DNA from: an uncultured Hyphomonadaceae bacterium
Lineage (GTDB): Bacteria; Pseudomonadota; Alphaproteobacteria; Caulobacterales; Hyphomonadaceae
Length of the DNA stretch: 8,267 bases
Direction of reading: 5' to 3'
Assembly: GCA_937873805.1 (NCBI GenBank)
Contig: CALMWO010000590.1
Span: 1 to 8,267 of the forward strand
Shown: piece after piece, positions 1 through 6,523 of the stretch
How the letters are laid out: every line of letters starts with the position of its first letter
Position numbering within the stretch: the stretch's first letter is position 1
The notes under the pieces: model-generated
The model's input: the letters and a program-made list of their open reading frames with translations, nothing else
Database searches by the model: none
Told to the model about the DNA's origin: nothing
Position numbers and translations under genes: made by a program

Positions 1-1253
1 AGCAGTGTGACGGCTGGCCCCCAGTGATTGCCGCCCGCGCGTCCGACCGGATGGCTGTGGAAGCTGGCAAGCCCTGCGAAGTTGGCGGACGAGATCAGCG
101 CCTTGCGCGGGATGTACTGTCCGTTGCCGGGAAACTGCGCCCAGAAGCTCGGCTCCAACGCTGCTTCTTCGCGCACGCCGATGACGCCGATTTCGGTCAG
201 CGCCGCCTGCACATCGGCCACGGCATTGTCGAGCGGCTCGAAATCCGGCGCGCGAACCATGATCGTGAAATGATGCTCGCCAAACACCGCGCGGCCTGCG
301 GCCACATCATCCTTCGCCTGAACAAGGTCGCGGCGCAGCGAGAGGGCTTCGTCATCAGCCGCGCGCATCCGGCGCAAGACCGTATTCATGCGGCTAAGGG
401 CAGGCTGGCGATCCATGAACGCGAAGCTCTGCGAGATGACCATCTCGTGCGGCACGCGCAGCAGGCTGTCGAGTTGTCCGGCCGCGGTGTGGGGCGGGTA
501 TTCCTTGACCGACAGGATGCCTGCCAACGTACGCGGGCTGCGGGCATTGCCGGAGAATTCGAGCGCATCCTTGCCGAAGCTCACGCGGCGATCGACGAAG
601 GCGACCTTGCCCTTCTCGAAAGGCACCGGGCGCAATTCGCCATCGAACAGGAAGGCGAGGAATTCAAGCGGCTCTGAGAACAATCCGCCCGGTGTTTCAT
701 AGGCGCCGAGCAGGCGCGGGCCATAAGGCTGCAGCGCGGCCATCAGGCTATCGGTCGCCGCGTCCAGCTCGCGCCTGTCGCGTACGCGGCTCACAGCGTC
801 CCATTGTTTCTTCGCGCCCATGAAGCCTGCGCGGGCAAGGGCTGGCTTGCGGGTCAGTGTGAGAAACAGGTCGTTGACGAACAGCCGCCGCCCGGAGAGG
901 CGTGTGCGCCAGCTCGAATCGAGATTGCGCGCGAACAGGTTGGAGAAGTCTCCCTCCAATCCTGGTCGCACCATGTGGCGGATTACGTGCGCCCCGATCG
1001 ACAGGCGAGACGAAGCGATACCTCGAAGCACGGTGTCGCGCACATTCTTGCGGTAGTTCAGTTCTTGCGTATCGGCTGTTTCGAAAGCGAAGCCTGTGAG
1101 GTGCAGCACCTGGATCTGCGCGCCGTCACGTGTCGCGAGAGTCGTTTCGTCGATGTGCCGCGCATAGGGCAACATGTCCGCCGCTTTCTTCTCGCGGCGC
1201 GCCAGTCTTGTGTTGCCCCTCGTCCCCTTCTTCGGAGCCGGCTTCTTTTTCAT
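1..1253 (-). CDS. virB4: VirB4-type conjugation ATPase, N-terminal 417 residues (cut by window edge)
   Basis: This is the N-terminal half of the VirB4/TrbE/CagE ATPase, which powers pilus assembly and substrate transfer at the cytoplasmic face of a type IV secretion system. I translated the minus strand from the ATG at 1253 and found 417 codons without a stop. The family-typical segment before the ATPase domain is clear near the window edge: FWAQFPGNGQYIPRKALI at about residues 370-387, then a SSANFAGLASFHSHP stretch and GGNHWGPAVTL at the break. Walker A and B lie outside the window, so ATPase integrity cannot be judged. The start is fixed by an ATGA overlap with the virB3 stop. The first 25 residues are strikingly basic (MKKKPAPKKG, then RLARREKKA), unlike the next part; such a tail could face acidic lipid headgroups. 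Family assignment is firm; the subtype is inferred from gene order. Confidence 0.93.
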   Translation of the reverse strand, partial: MKKKPAPKKGTRGNTRLARREKKAADMLPYARHIDETTLATRDGAQIQVLHLTGFAFETADTQELNYRKNVRDTVLRGIASSRLSIGAHVIRHMVRPGLEGDFSNLFARNLDSSWRTRLSGRRLFVNDLFLTLTRKPALARAGFMGAKKQWDAVSRVRDRRELDAATDSLMAALQPYGPRLLGAYETPGGLFSEPLEFLAFLFDGELRPVPFEKGKVAFVDRRVSFGKDALEFSGNARSPRTLAGILSVKEYPPHTAAGQLDSLLRVPHEMVISQSFAFMDRQPALSRMNTVLRRMRAADDEALSLRRDLVQAKDDVAAGRAVFGEHHFTIMVRAPDFEPLDNAVADVQAALTEIGVIGVREEAALEPSFWAQFPGNGQYIPRKALISSANFAGLASFHSHPVGRAGGNHWGPAVTL

Positions 1254-1549
1254 GGATCGTACGTACTGGGCGAGTAAGAGTTGCAATGCCAATGATTGTA
1301 GTTCTTCACGCGCGGGCAGCGGCTGACCTTCTGGATCCAGAGGTCGAGCCAGCGCGGCTCGCGCAGGCACATCAGGTAACCGATCACGTGCAGAACCAGC
1401 GCGGTGACGATCGCCCAGAATGACTTGGTGATCAGGAACATCTCGGTTGTGACGACGAGGTTCAGAACAAAGAACGAGTAGCTCACGCCCGCAAACATCT
1501 GCGGGCGGGTCAGGGCGTTGAAGACGATGTCGCGCTCCATTCCGGCCAT
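1250..1549 (-). CDS. virB3: VirB3-like inner-membrane T4SS protein
   Basis: A 99-residue membrane protein of the VirB3/TrbD type, part of the inner-membrane complex and a partner of VirB4. The short polar start (MAGMERDIVFNALTRPQMF) is typical of VirB3 and is followed by two hydrophobic segments at about residues 20-40 and 43-61. The family-like REPRWLDLW motif comes at about 63-71, and a Cys/His/Trp-containing tail (RCPRVKN, then HWHCNSYSP) ends the protein. I chose the ATG at 1549 because an AGGA ribosome site at 1557-1560 sits 7 bases upstream and the start falls just 4 bases after the virB2 stop. The longer reading from 1609 would overlap virB2 and add residues with no family character. 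A second ATG at 1540 is possible. The 3' end overlaps virB4 by 4 bases, implying translational coupling. Confidence 0.9.
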   Translation of the reverse strand: MAGMERDIVFNALTRPQMFAGVSYSFFVLNLVVTTEMFLITKSFWAIVTALVLHVIGYLMCLREPRWLDLWIQKVSRCPRVKNYNHWHCNSYSPSTYDP

Positions 1550-1553
1550 GCGT

Positions 1554-1865
1554 CTATCCTGCCGTCCGCGCTGCCATCTGGATGCCGCCGACAATCGTCG
1601 CGGCGCCAAACAGGATGAAGCATCCGACGATGACTGTGATGCCGTGCTTCCAGTTCATCCGCCCGGTCAGCATCATGAAGCCTACGAAAGCGACCGCAAT
1701 GACGGCGACAGCGGTGGCGATGCCACCCTCCATCGTACCGCGAACCCAATTCACGGCGCCAAGGATCGGGCCGGAGCCTTGAGGCGAACCGACCTGCGCC
1801 AGCGCTTCCTGAGCGGCGATCATCGCGCCAGCGGTCAACACGGCAAATCTGGATGCGAACGCCAT
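1554..1865 (-). CDS. virB2: VirB2-like pilin subunit
   Basis: A 103-residue TrbC/VirB2 family pilin, the major subunit of the conjugative pilus, made as an inner-membrane precursor. It has a secretion signal with a basic residue at position 6, a hydrophobic core to about 18 and a likely cleavage after ALA at residue 23, then a short polar stretch and two hydrophobic helices at about 48-66 and 76-95. These are separated by a short basic loop (TGRMNWKHG), as in other VirB2 proteins. The ATG at 1865 overlaps the virB1 stop by one base (TGATG), with GGAG at 1874-1877 eight bases upstream; the GTG one codon earlier is less likely. VirB2 sequences are poorly conserved, so the call rests on size, topology and position between virB1 and virB3. 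Confidence 0.9.
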   Translation of the reverse strand: MAFASRFAVLTAGAMIAAQEALAQVGSPQGSGPILGAVNWVRGTMEGGIATAVAVIAVAFVGFMMLTGRMNWKHGITVIVGCFILFGAATIVGGIQMAARTAG

Positions 1866-2461
1866 CACTTGGTCTCCGGTACGCTGGTCGTGGCGAGATA
1901 GTCCATCACAGCCGCCACATAGGAGCGGGTCTCTGCATAGGGCGGCACGCCGTTATGTTTCCGCACTGCGTTGGGCCCGGCATTGTAGGCCGCCACTGCG
2001 AGTTCCACGTTGTTGTCGAACATTGCAAGCATCTGACGCAGATAGGCCGCGCCGCCGCGTGCATTCTGGGCCGGATCGCGCGGATCGACGCCAAGGTCGC
2101 CAGCGGTCGCCGGCATCAGCTGCATCATGCCAATCGCGCCTTTGGGCGAGATCGCGTTGTGGCGGAAGCGGGATTCCACGTAAGCGATCGCCTCCAGCAG
2201 CCGTGGCGACAAGTCGCTGGCCTCTCCGGCCCGATCCAGCAGCGGCTGCGTAGAGGCGGGCGCTCCAACAGCCTTTGGCGCCGGCCGGAAGGGAGCAATG
2301 GCGCGCACGCCATCGGCGGTGATCACGTTCGGACCTGCAATAGACGTTACGCCGGCCGGCCCGATCTCCAGGACCTGAGCCGCTGCCGGCAGTGCGCAAG
2401 CGATCGTCAGCGTCACGCTGACAAGCGCAAACCGCAAAGGCGGGCAGTCCTGTCCATGCAT
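1865..2461 (-). CDS. virB1: VirB1-like lytic transglycosylase
   Basis: A 198-residue periplasmic SLT-family lytic transglycosylase that would open peptidoglycan locally so the secretion apparatus can pass. Residues 1-28 form a Sec signal ending in ALPAAA before QV. A linker rich in Ala and Pro follows to about residue 82. The catalytic domain spans about 84-190: catalytic Glu96 in AYVESRF, the GMMQLMPATA motif at 111-120, AAYNAGPNAV at 157-166 and PPYAETRSYV at 173-182. All SLT signature motifs are present, so the enzyme looks active. The start at 2461 has GAGG at 2468-2471, six bases upstream. It is the first gene of the virB operon in the window, and the 228-base gap before it is the natural place for the operon promoter. 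Confidence 0.94.
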   Translation of the reverse strand: MHGQDCPPLRFALVSVTLTIACALPAAAQVLEIGPAGVTSIAGPNVITADGVRAIAPFRPAPKAVGAPASTQPLLDRAGEASDLSPRLLEAIAYVESRFRHNAISPKGAIGMMQLMPATAGDLGVDPRDPAQNARGGAAYLRQMLAMFDNNVELAVAAYNAGPNAVRKHNGVPPYAETRSYVAAVMDYLATTSVPETK

Positions 2462-2467
2462 GGCCGA

Positions 2468-2471
2468 CCTC
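2468..2471 (-). promoter_or_regulatory. Ribosome binding site of virB1
   Basis: GAGG on the minus strand, six bases before the virB1 ATG at 2461. It supports this start over the overlapping out-of-frame ATG at 2457. Confidence 0.6.
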
Positions 2472-2541
2472 GTGAGGGCTTATCTCACAGGCTATCCACC
2501 GAGGTAACGGAAGTCGAGTTCAGACGTGCTGATCCCAGCGT

Positions 2542-2551
2542 ACATGCATGT
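2542..2551. repeat. 10-bp perfect palindrome upstream of virB1
   Basis: ACATGCATGT reads the same on both strands and lies about 80 bases before the virB1 start, inside the 228-base spacer between luxR and virB1. A T-rich/A-rich stretch (TTTTGTAAGG on the plus strand) flanks it. It could be half of a regulator site, but a 10-bp palindrome can arise by chance. I saw no convincing -35/-10 pair in this spacer. Confidence 0.3.
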
Positions 2552-2616
2552 TTTGTAAGGTTGATTTCTGAAGGGCGCTCGTTCCGGCGATCAATACGCC
2601 GCAAACGAAGTGGCCC

Positions 2617-2635
2617 GTCACCCCTGCCCAGTGAC
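2617..2635. repeat. Interrupted dyad in the luxR-virB1 spacer
   Basis: GTCAC and GTGAC arms, 5 bp each, are separated by 9 bases (19 bp in total). The overall length is similar to a lux/tra box, but the half-sites do not match the known ACCTGTA or ATGTGCA half-site sequences. It lies about 155 bases upstream of virB1 and just after the end of luxR. Function is uncertain. Confidence 0.2.
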
Positions 2636-2667
2636 CCTATTGTGGCAAAGTTCGCCTAAACGCATAC

Positions 2668-2684
2668 CCCCCAAATCTTGGGGG
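2668..2684 (-). terminator. Hairpin after luxR, possible weak terminator
   Basis: CCCCCAA and TTGGGGG form a perfect 7-bp stem with a 3-base loop, starting five bases after the luxR stop at 2690. Its position suits transcription termination or mRNA 3'-end protection. No U-run follows in the minus-strand direction (the next bases are GTATGCG), so intrinsic termination would be inefficient and some read-through into virB1 is possible. Confidence 0.4.
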
Positions 2685-2689
2685 TCAGC

Positions 2690-3469
2690 TCAGAGCTTGA
2701 TCAAGCCCCGTGCGGCGGCTTCCAGAACAGCCTGCGTGGTGGTCCGCACGCCCAGCCGCCGCCGCGCCGCCTGCAGGTGTTCGTTCACGGTGTGCTCGGA
2801 GAGGTTGAGGATCTGCCCGATCTCCCAACTCGATTCGCCAGCGCGCACCCACTTCAGGCATTCCAGCTGACGTTTTGTCAGCGTCGGCTTTGCTGGCGAC
2901 GTCGGCGCGGGCGGGGTCACCAGGCCCAGTCGTTCCGCTGCGATGTGGTAATAGATCGCCAGCATGTGCAGCGCCGCTAGCGTCGCGCGTGACTCAGGCA
3001 GCTTCTGTTTCGCCATCATGGACACGGCCAGCATCGATCCGTCACCTTGATGGATCGGCAGGTAAAATCCATCGCGCAAACCAAACGCCTTCGCCTCGTC
3101 GTATATCTGTGTCGGCGCGCCCTGAATGGTCTGCTCGGCGCGGAAGGTCATCCAGGTCGTTGGTGCAGCAGTGTTCTGCCCGTAGCCCAGAATTCCATCC
3201 GAGGTCGCCAGATCGTTCTCGTCGTAATGCGCGCGCCACAACTTGTTGCTGCCGCCGCAGATCTTCGCGGCTGACGGTTGCTTCTGGCTGTCCGTCGCGC
3301 GGCAGAGGACGAACGCGTCCATTTCAAAGCGGCGCATGTAGTCCGCCATCGTGGCGTCGAGCTCCGCTGCGTTCCGTGCGCGATGTGACGTTTCCGCGAA
3401 CCCGAGAACAGGGTCGCTGACCGTCGGATCGGTCAGAAAGGAGGCTGAAGGCGTTATGCGGGCCGGCAT
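2690..3469 (-). CDS. LuxR-family quorum-sensing-type regulator, no luxI in window
   Basis: A transcription factor with the architecture of acyl-homoserine-lactone receptors: ligand domain at about residues 23-175 and GerE-type helix-turn-helix at about 196-257 (259 residues from the ATG at 3469). From memory of LuxR and TraR, the ligand-domain landmarks align without gaps: Trp78, Tyr82, Asp91, Trp106 and Gly134 (GLRDGFYLPIH) are present, but the Pro after the Asp is Gly92. In the HTH, Leu205 and Gly211 are kept, while the usual Glu at the LTxRE position is Gln201 (LTKRQLECLKW). The ligand is unknown. The start is uncertain: ATG 3469 gives the normal family length but lacks a clear ribosome site, while an in-frame GTG at 3613 would add 48 residues with no family character and begin 8 bases after the CoA-transferase gene. 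It lies between that gene and virB1, same strand. Confidence 0.9.
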   Translation of the reverse strand: MPARITPSASFLTDPTVSDPVLGFAETSHRARNAAELDATMADYMRRFEMDAFVLCRATDSQKQPSAAKICGGSNKLWRAHYDENDLATSDGILGYGQNTAAPTTWMTFRAEQTIQGAPTQIYDEAKAFGLRDGFYLPIHQGDGSMLAVSMMAKQKLPESRATLAALHMLAIYYHIAAERLGLVTPPAPTSPAKPTLTKRQLECLKWVRAGESSWEIGQILNLSEHTVNEHLQAARRRLGVRTTTQAVLEAAARGLIKL

Positions 3470-3483
3470 GATGGTAGCGTCTG

Positions 3484-3516
3484 CGAAATGATGTAGCAGC
3501 ACGATAGGACATTTCG
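3484..3516. repeat. 7-bp inverted repeat next to the luxR start
   Basis: CGAAATG (3484-3490) and CATTTCG (3510-3516) are perfect inverted arms separated by 19 bases, 14 bases upstream of the luxR ATG at 3469. The arm centres are about 26 bp apart, roughly two and a half helical turns. It could be an autoregulatory operator or form an mRNA stem-loop affecting luxR translation. If luxR starts at 3613 this lies inside the coding region. The rest of 3470-3621 shows no clear promoter. Confidence 0.35.
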
Positions 3517-3621
3517 TCAACGCCGCCGAGCCCCCGGATTCTGGCTGTAATCGTGCGACAATGCCATTTGCGGGCGTCGGCTTGCCGGTTTGAGACCGAT
3601 TATGTGGAATCACTCGGGCGA

Positions 3622-4854
3622 TCAGGTCGATCCGCGCCGGCGGGCATCTTCGAGGAATGCACGGTGTTCCGGGGCCGCGATTGCGATCATCGCCTTCGCG
3701 CGATCATCGCCTGACAGCCCCTTGATGCTGGCTACGCCGTGTTCTGTGACGACAATGTCGGCCAGCTCGCCCGAAATCGATGGCGCCTTGAGGCTGGGCA
3801 CAATGCGCGACCCGCCGCTTCCGCTTGCTGCCTGCAGGGCGATGATGGCCCGCCCGCCTGCGGAAGCTGCAGCAGCGCGCAGATAGTCCGGCGCCCCGCC
3901 CACGCTGCTTACGCGCCGGCCGGCGCGCCATTCCAGATTGAGATTGCCTGCGAGATCCACTTCGAGCGCCGATCCGATCGACACGAAGCCGGGGATGGCT
4001 GCCAGCTCGTCATGGCCATGTGTCTTGACGACCGAACGGAAGACGAAACCAGACTGAGGCAGCCAGCTGCGGAACGCTGCATCGCCCCAGGCAATGCCGC
4101 TCACATGCTCGGCCGCCGCGTCCAAGGCGCCGCTCTCGGCCAGCTGCTGGTATTCCTGCGTGATGATCCCCGAATGCACACGCAGCCCGCGATGAAGCCT
4201 GAGCGCCGAGACGATGGCAGCCGGCGTATCGCCAATGCCAGCCTGGAACGTTGCGCCATCCGGAACGAGCTCGGCCACAAGCTGCGCGATCTTGTCAACC
4301 GCTGCCGATCGCCGCCCGCCAGACGTGGGCGATAGCAGAGGCTCGTTGATGGGGATTGTCAGATCGACCGCCTCCGCGGGCATGCTCTCGGCACAAGGCA
4401 GACTGCGCATCTGCTCGTTGACGAAAGCGATGCGTCTCTCTGCCATCGGCCAGACGACCGGCGGCATGTCGCACGAGTGGGCGAACGAGTACTGGCCCTT
4501 TGCATCCATGGCGGACGTCTGGAAGATCGCGATGTCAAACTCCGTTTGCGCCAGAAGCTCGCCAATCTCGGAATATGGCATCGCCATCAGCGTCGTTCGC
4601 CCAGCAGCTATTGATGGCTCGATCGCGGGCGAGGCCATGAACGTCGTGAACCGTATGTCGCCGGGCAGAAAGCCGTAGTCGAACGTGTTTATGCCGGGCA
4701 CGAGGCACGACCAGAATTCCACGCCATGCGCGTAGCCGGGGTTTTCTTTCAGGAGATGATAGAAGGCGGCGCATTCTCCCGGGCCGCCTTGAATATAGAC
4801 GCGTTGTCCTGCCTTCAGGCTGCGCAACACATCGGCGGGAGAACCAGTTCTCAC
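3622..4854 (-). CDS. CoA-transferase of the acetyl-CoA hydrolase / 4-hydroxybutyrate CoA-transferase family (possible itaconate CoA-transferase)
   Basis: A 410-residue cytoplasmic protein covering the whole family length. The C-terminal domain is clear: the GIGDTPAAI loop at 206-214, IGSALEVDLAGNLNLE at 293-308, SSVGGAPDYLRAAAASAGG at about 316-334, SRIVPSL at 349-355, and VVTEHGVASIKG at 368-379 followed by DDRAKAMIAIA. Such enzymes move CoA from acyl-CoA to a carboxylate. Next to a MaoC hydratase and a CitE-like lyase, it fits Ict/RipA, which activates itaconate with succinyl- or acetyl-CoA. Oddly, the position that holds the catalytic Glu in related enzymes (H-T-E-M after the GIG loop) reads H227-S-G229-I; the nearest Glu is 234. 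This may be a subfamily trait or mean a different nucleophile. The GTG start overlaps the lyase stop by 4 bases (GTGA). Family assignment is firm; substrate is inferred. Confidence 0.88.
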   Translation of the reverse strand: MRTGSPADVLRSLKAGQRVYIQGGPGECAAFYHLLKENPGYAHGVEFWSCLVPGINTFDYGFLPGDIRFTTFMASPAIEPSIAAGRTTLMAMPYSEIGELLAQTEFDIAIFQTSAMDAKGQYSFAHSCDMPPVVWPMAERRIAFVNEQMRSLPCAESMPAEAVDLTIPINEPLLSPTSGGRRSAAVDKIAQLVAELVPDGATFQAGIGDTPAAIVSALRLHRGLRVHSGIITQEYQQLAESGALDAAAEHVSGIAWGDAAFRSWLPQSGFVFRSVVKTHGHDELAAIPGFVSIGSALEVDLAGNLNLEWRAGRRVSSVGGAPDYLRAAAASAGGRAIIALQAASGSGGSRIVPSLKAPSISGELADIVVTEHGVASIKGLSGDDRAKAMIAIAAPEHRAFLEDARRRGST

Positions 4855-5696
4855 GCCAGCCCGGCCGATTTCAGAAGGCGACGCGCGCGTTCGACGACGG
4901 GCTGATCGATCATCGCGCCTTTATACGAGACGACGCCATCTAGGCGTGTTTCCCACGCCATGAGAATGGCGCGCGCTTCGGCCACCGCGTCGTCGCTGAC
5001 GCCAAAGCACTGGTTCAGCACAGCGATCTGATTGGGATGGATGCACATAGCGCCGGTGAGCCCCATCGCGTGTGATCGCCGCGCCTCGGCCGCGAATGCA
5101 TCGAGATCGGTGAAGTTCGCGATGCCTGTCGCCATGCCTATCCCCATGATGCCGCGCGCCGACGCCGCATAGGCAATCGTCTGCGCCGCGAGCCCGAGTG
5201 ACAGCGGAGCGGGTTGCCGCCCCAGCGAAAGGGCAAAGTCCTCGCTGCCAAGCGAGAGGCCGATCAAGCGCGGGCGGCCCGCAAACGTCGTGATGCGCTC
5301 CAGCGCGCGTGGGCTCTCGATCACGGCCATCACGCCGATGGTGTAGCGCTCCATCCGGTTTTCGTATTCCAGCGCATCAAGCATCGCGGAGAGGCCATCA
5401 AGCTCTGATACGGATTCAACTTTCGGCATCACGATGGCTGTAAGCCCGGCCACAACAGCCGCTTCAAGGTCCGCTTCGATATGGGCGGGATCGTTGTTGA
5501 CCCGCACAGTCACGGTTGCGCCGTTGGCGTGAAGCGTCTGCACGGCTTCTCTCGCCTGAGCTCGCGCTGCAGCCTTTGCTTCCGGCTGTGTCGAGTCTTC
5601 CAGGTCGACGATAATCGCATCGGCGCCGCGCGTATGCGCCTTTGCCCAACGCTGCGGGGCCGCGGCAGGCACGAAAAGCATAGAACGCCAGTTCAT
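4851..5696 (-). CDS. CitE-like HpcH/HpaI-fold lyase (possible citramalyl-CoA lyase)
   Basis: A 281-residue TIM-barrel lyase of the citrate lyase beta-subunit-like family, which cleaves 3-hydroxyacyl-CoA thioesters such as malyl- or citramalyl-CoA with Mg2+. Visible motifs, from the ATG at 5696: RSMLFVPA at 4-11, VDLEDS at 30-35, RVN at 65-67, metal ligands expected at Glu127 (VIESPRALE) and Asp153 (LGSEDFALSLG), MCIHPNQI at 217-224 and SYKGAMID at 257-264. All expected active-site elements are present. No CitD or CitF subunit genes are nearby, arguing against a citrate lyase complex and for a stand-alone enzyme such as Ccl/RipC, which yields acetyl-CoA and pyruvate. A GTG two codons earlier (5702) is a possible start; it would overlap the hydratase stop. 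The 3' end overlaps the CoA-transferase start. Confidence 0.9.
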   Translation of the reverse strand: MNWRSMLFVPAAAPQRWAKAHTRGADAIIVDLEDSTQPEAKAAARAQAREAVQTLHANGATVTVRVNNDPAHIEADLEAAVVAGLTAIVMPKVESVSELDGLSAMLDALEYENRMERYTIGVMAVIESPRALERITTFAGRPRLIGLSLGSEDFALSLGRQPAPLSLGLAAQTIAYAASARGIMGIGMATGIANFTDLDAFAAEARRSHAMGLTGAMCIHPNQIAVLNQCFGVSDDAVAEARAILMAWETRLDGVVSYKGAMIDQPVVERARRLLKSAGLA

Positions 5697-5698
5697 CG

Positions 5699-6523
5699 TC
5701 ACCCCACGCCAATCCTGCCGGTCATCGCGACGTATCCGTCGCTATCCGCCGCCCATACATCTGCGCCAGCTTCTGTATCGACCAGATTCACCGTGAAGGG
5801 TGCAAGGTCGAAGACCGGCCGCTGCGCACGGAACTCGAAATGGGTTACCGGATCGTTTGGCCGATGCCGCCGGAAGTGATCCACCAGCAAGGTTGCGAGC
5901 AGCGGGCCATGAACGACTAGCCCGGGATAGCCTTCTTCCTTCATCGCGTAGTCACGGTCGTAATGAATGCGGTGTGCATTGTAGGTCAGAGCCGAAAACC
6001 GGAAGAGTAACGCAGCTGTGGGCTCGATGCTGCGCGAAACCTGCGCGTCGCGCCTCTCGCCGGGAGGCAAGGCGCCGGCATTTCCGCTTTTCTCGCGAAA
6101 GACGATGTCGGCCTCATCAGTGATGCACAAAGTTTCGCCAACGAACACCGTGTGGCGGAGTGTCAAAAAAATAAGTCGGCCTGTGCGTCCGTTTTTCTCG
6201 GTGACGTTCGCGATGGTCGATACGCGACGGATGTCAGCATCGAAGGAAACAGGCGCGTGAAACGAAACGCGGCTGCCTGCCGCCATCCGCATGGGTAGAT
6301 CGATCGGAGGCACGATCCCGCCGCGCCGGGGATGGCCATCTGCGCCAATCTCGCTTTGAGCCGCGCCCGGCAGGAAGCAGAGCAGGTGGCCCATGGGCGG
6401 AATTGTTGCCGCTTCTGGCGTTCGGTCGAGCATCGCAGCAAGCCGGTCAAACGGCTCGCGCGCTACATGATCGCGCAACGTCTCGCTGCGCCCGATCCAT
6501 TCTGAGACGTCCAGCGCGCTCAT
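5699..6523 (-). CDS. MaoC/HTD2-type enoyl-CoA hydratase (possible itaconyl-/mesaconyl-CoA hydratase)
   Basis: A 274-residue double-hotdog hydratase. The N-terminal half (about 1-140) is the FAS1-like dehydratase domain with PMGHLLCFLP at 43-52 and the GGIVPPIDLPMRM stretch at 68-80. The C-terminal half carries the active-site region FSALTYNAHRIHYDRDYA (about 176-193, Asn182 and His187 as likely catalytic pair) and EGYPGLVVHGPL at 197-208. This layout matches mesaconyl-C4-CoA hydratase-type and Ich/RipB enzymes, which add water to a C5 dicarboxylyl-CoA to give citramalyl-CoA. The ATG at 6523 overlaps the dehydrogenase stop by one base (TGATG); the same frame stays open to 6931, but that extension lies inside the dehydrogenase gene and has no family character. 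The product would feed the CitE-like lyase encoded next. Substrate is inferred from context. Confidence 0.88.
   Translation of the reverse strand: MSALDVSEWIGRSETLRDHVAREPFDRLAAMLDRTPEAATIPPMGHLLCFLPGAAQSEIGADGHPRRGGIVPPIDLPMRMAAGSRVSFHAPVSFDADIRRVSTIANVTEKNGRTGRLIFLTLRHTVFVGETLCITDEADIVFREKSGNAGALPPGERRDAQVSRSIEPTAALLFRFSALTYNAHRIHYDRDYAMKEEGYPGLVVHGPLLATLLVDHFRRHRPNDPVTHFEFRAQRPVFDLAPFTVNLVDTEAGADVWAADSDGYVAMTGRIGVG

Noticed and set aside
24..677. 217-codon plus-strand open frame opposite virB4
   Set aside because: It lies antisense to a continuous, family-matching VirB4 reading frame; its translation has no recognisable motif and reflects GC-rich codon bias.
1853..2659. 268-codon plus-strand open frame opposite virB1
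   Set aside because: The opposite strand encodes a lytic transglycosylase with all signature motifs; this frame is Arg/His-rich without family features.
3324..3512. Minus-strand ATG frame at 3512 as a frameshifted luxR start
   Set aside because: It is out of frame with luxR and carries no LuxR residues; the luxR frame itself is intact through the whole ligand domain, so no frameshift is needed.
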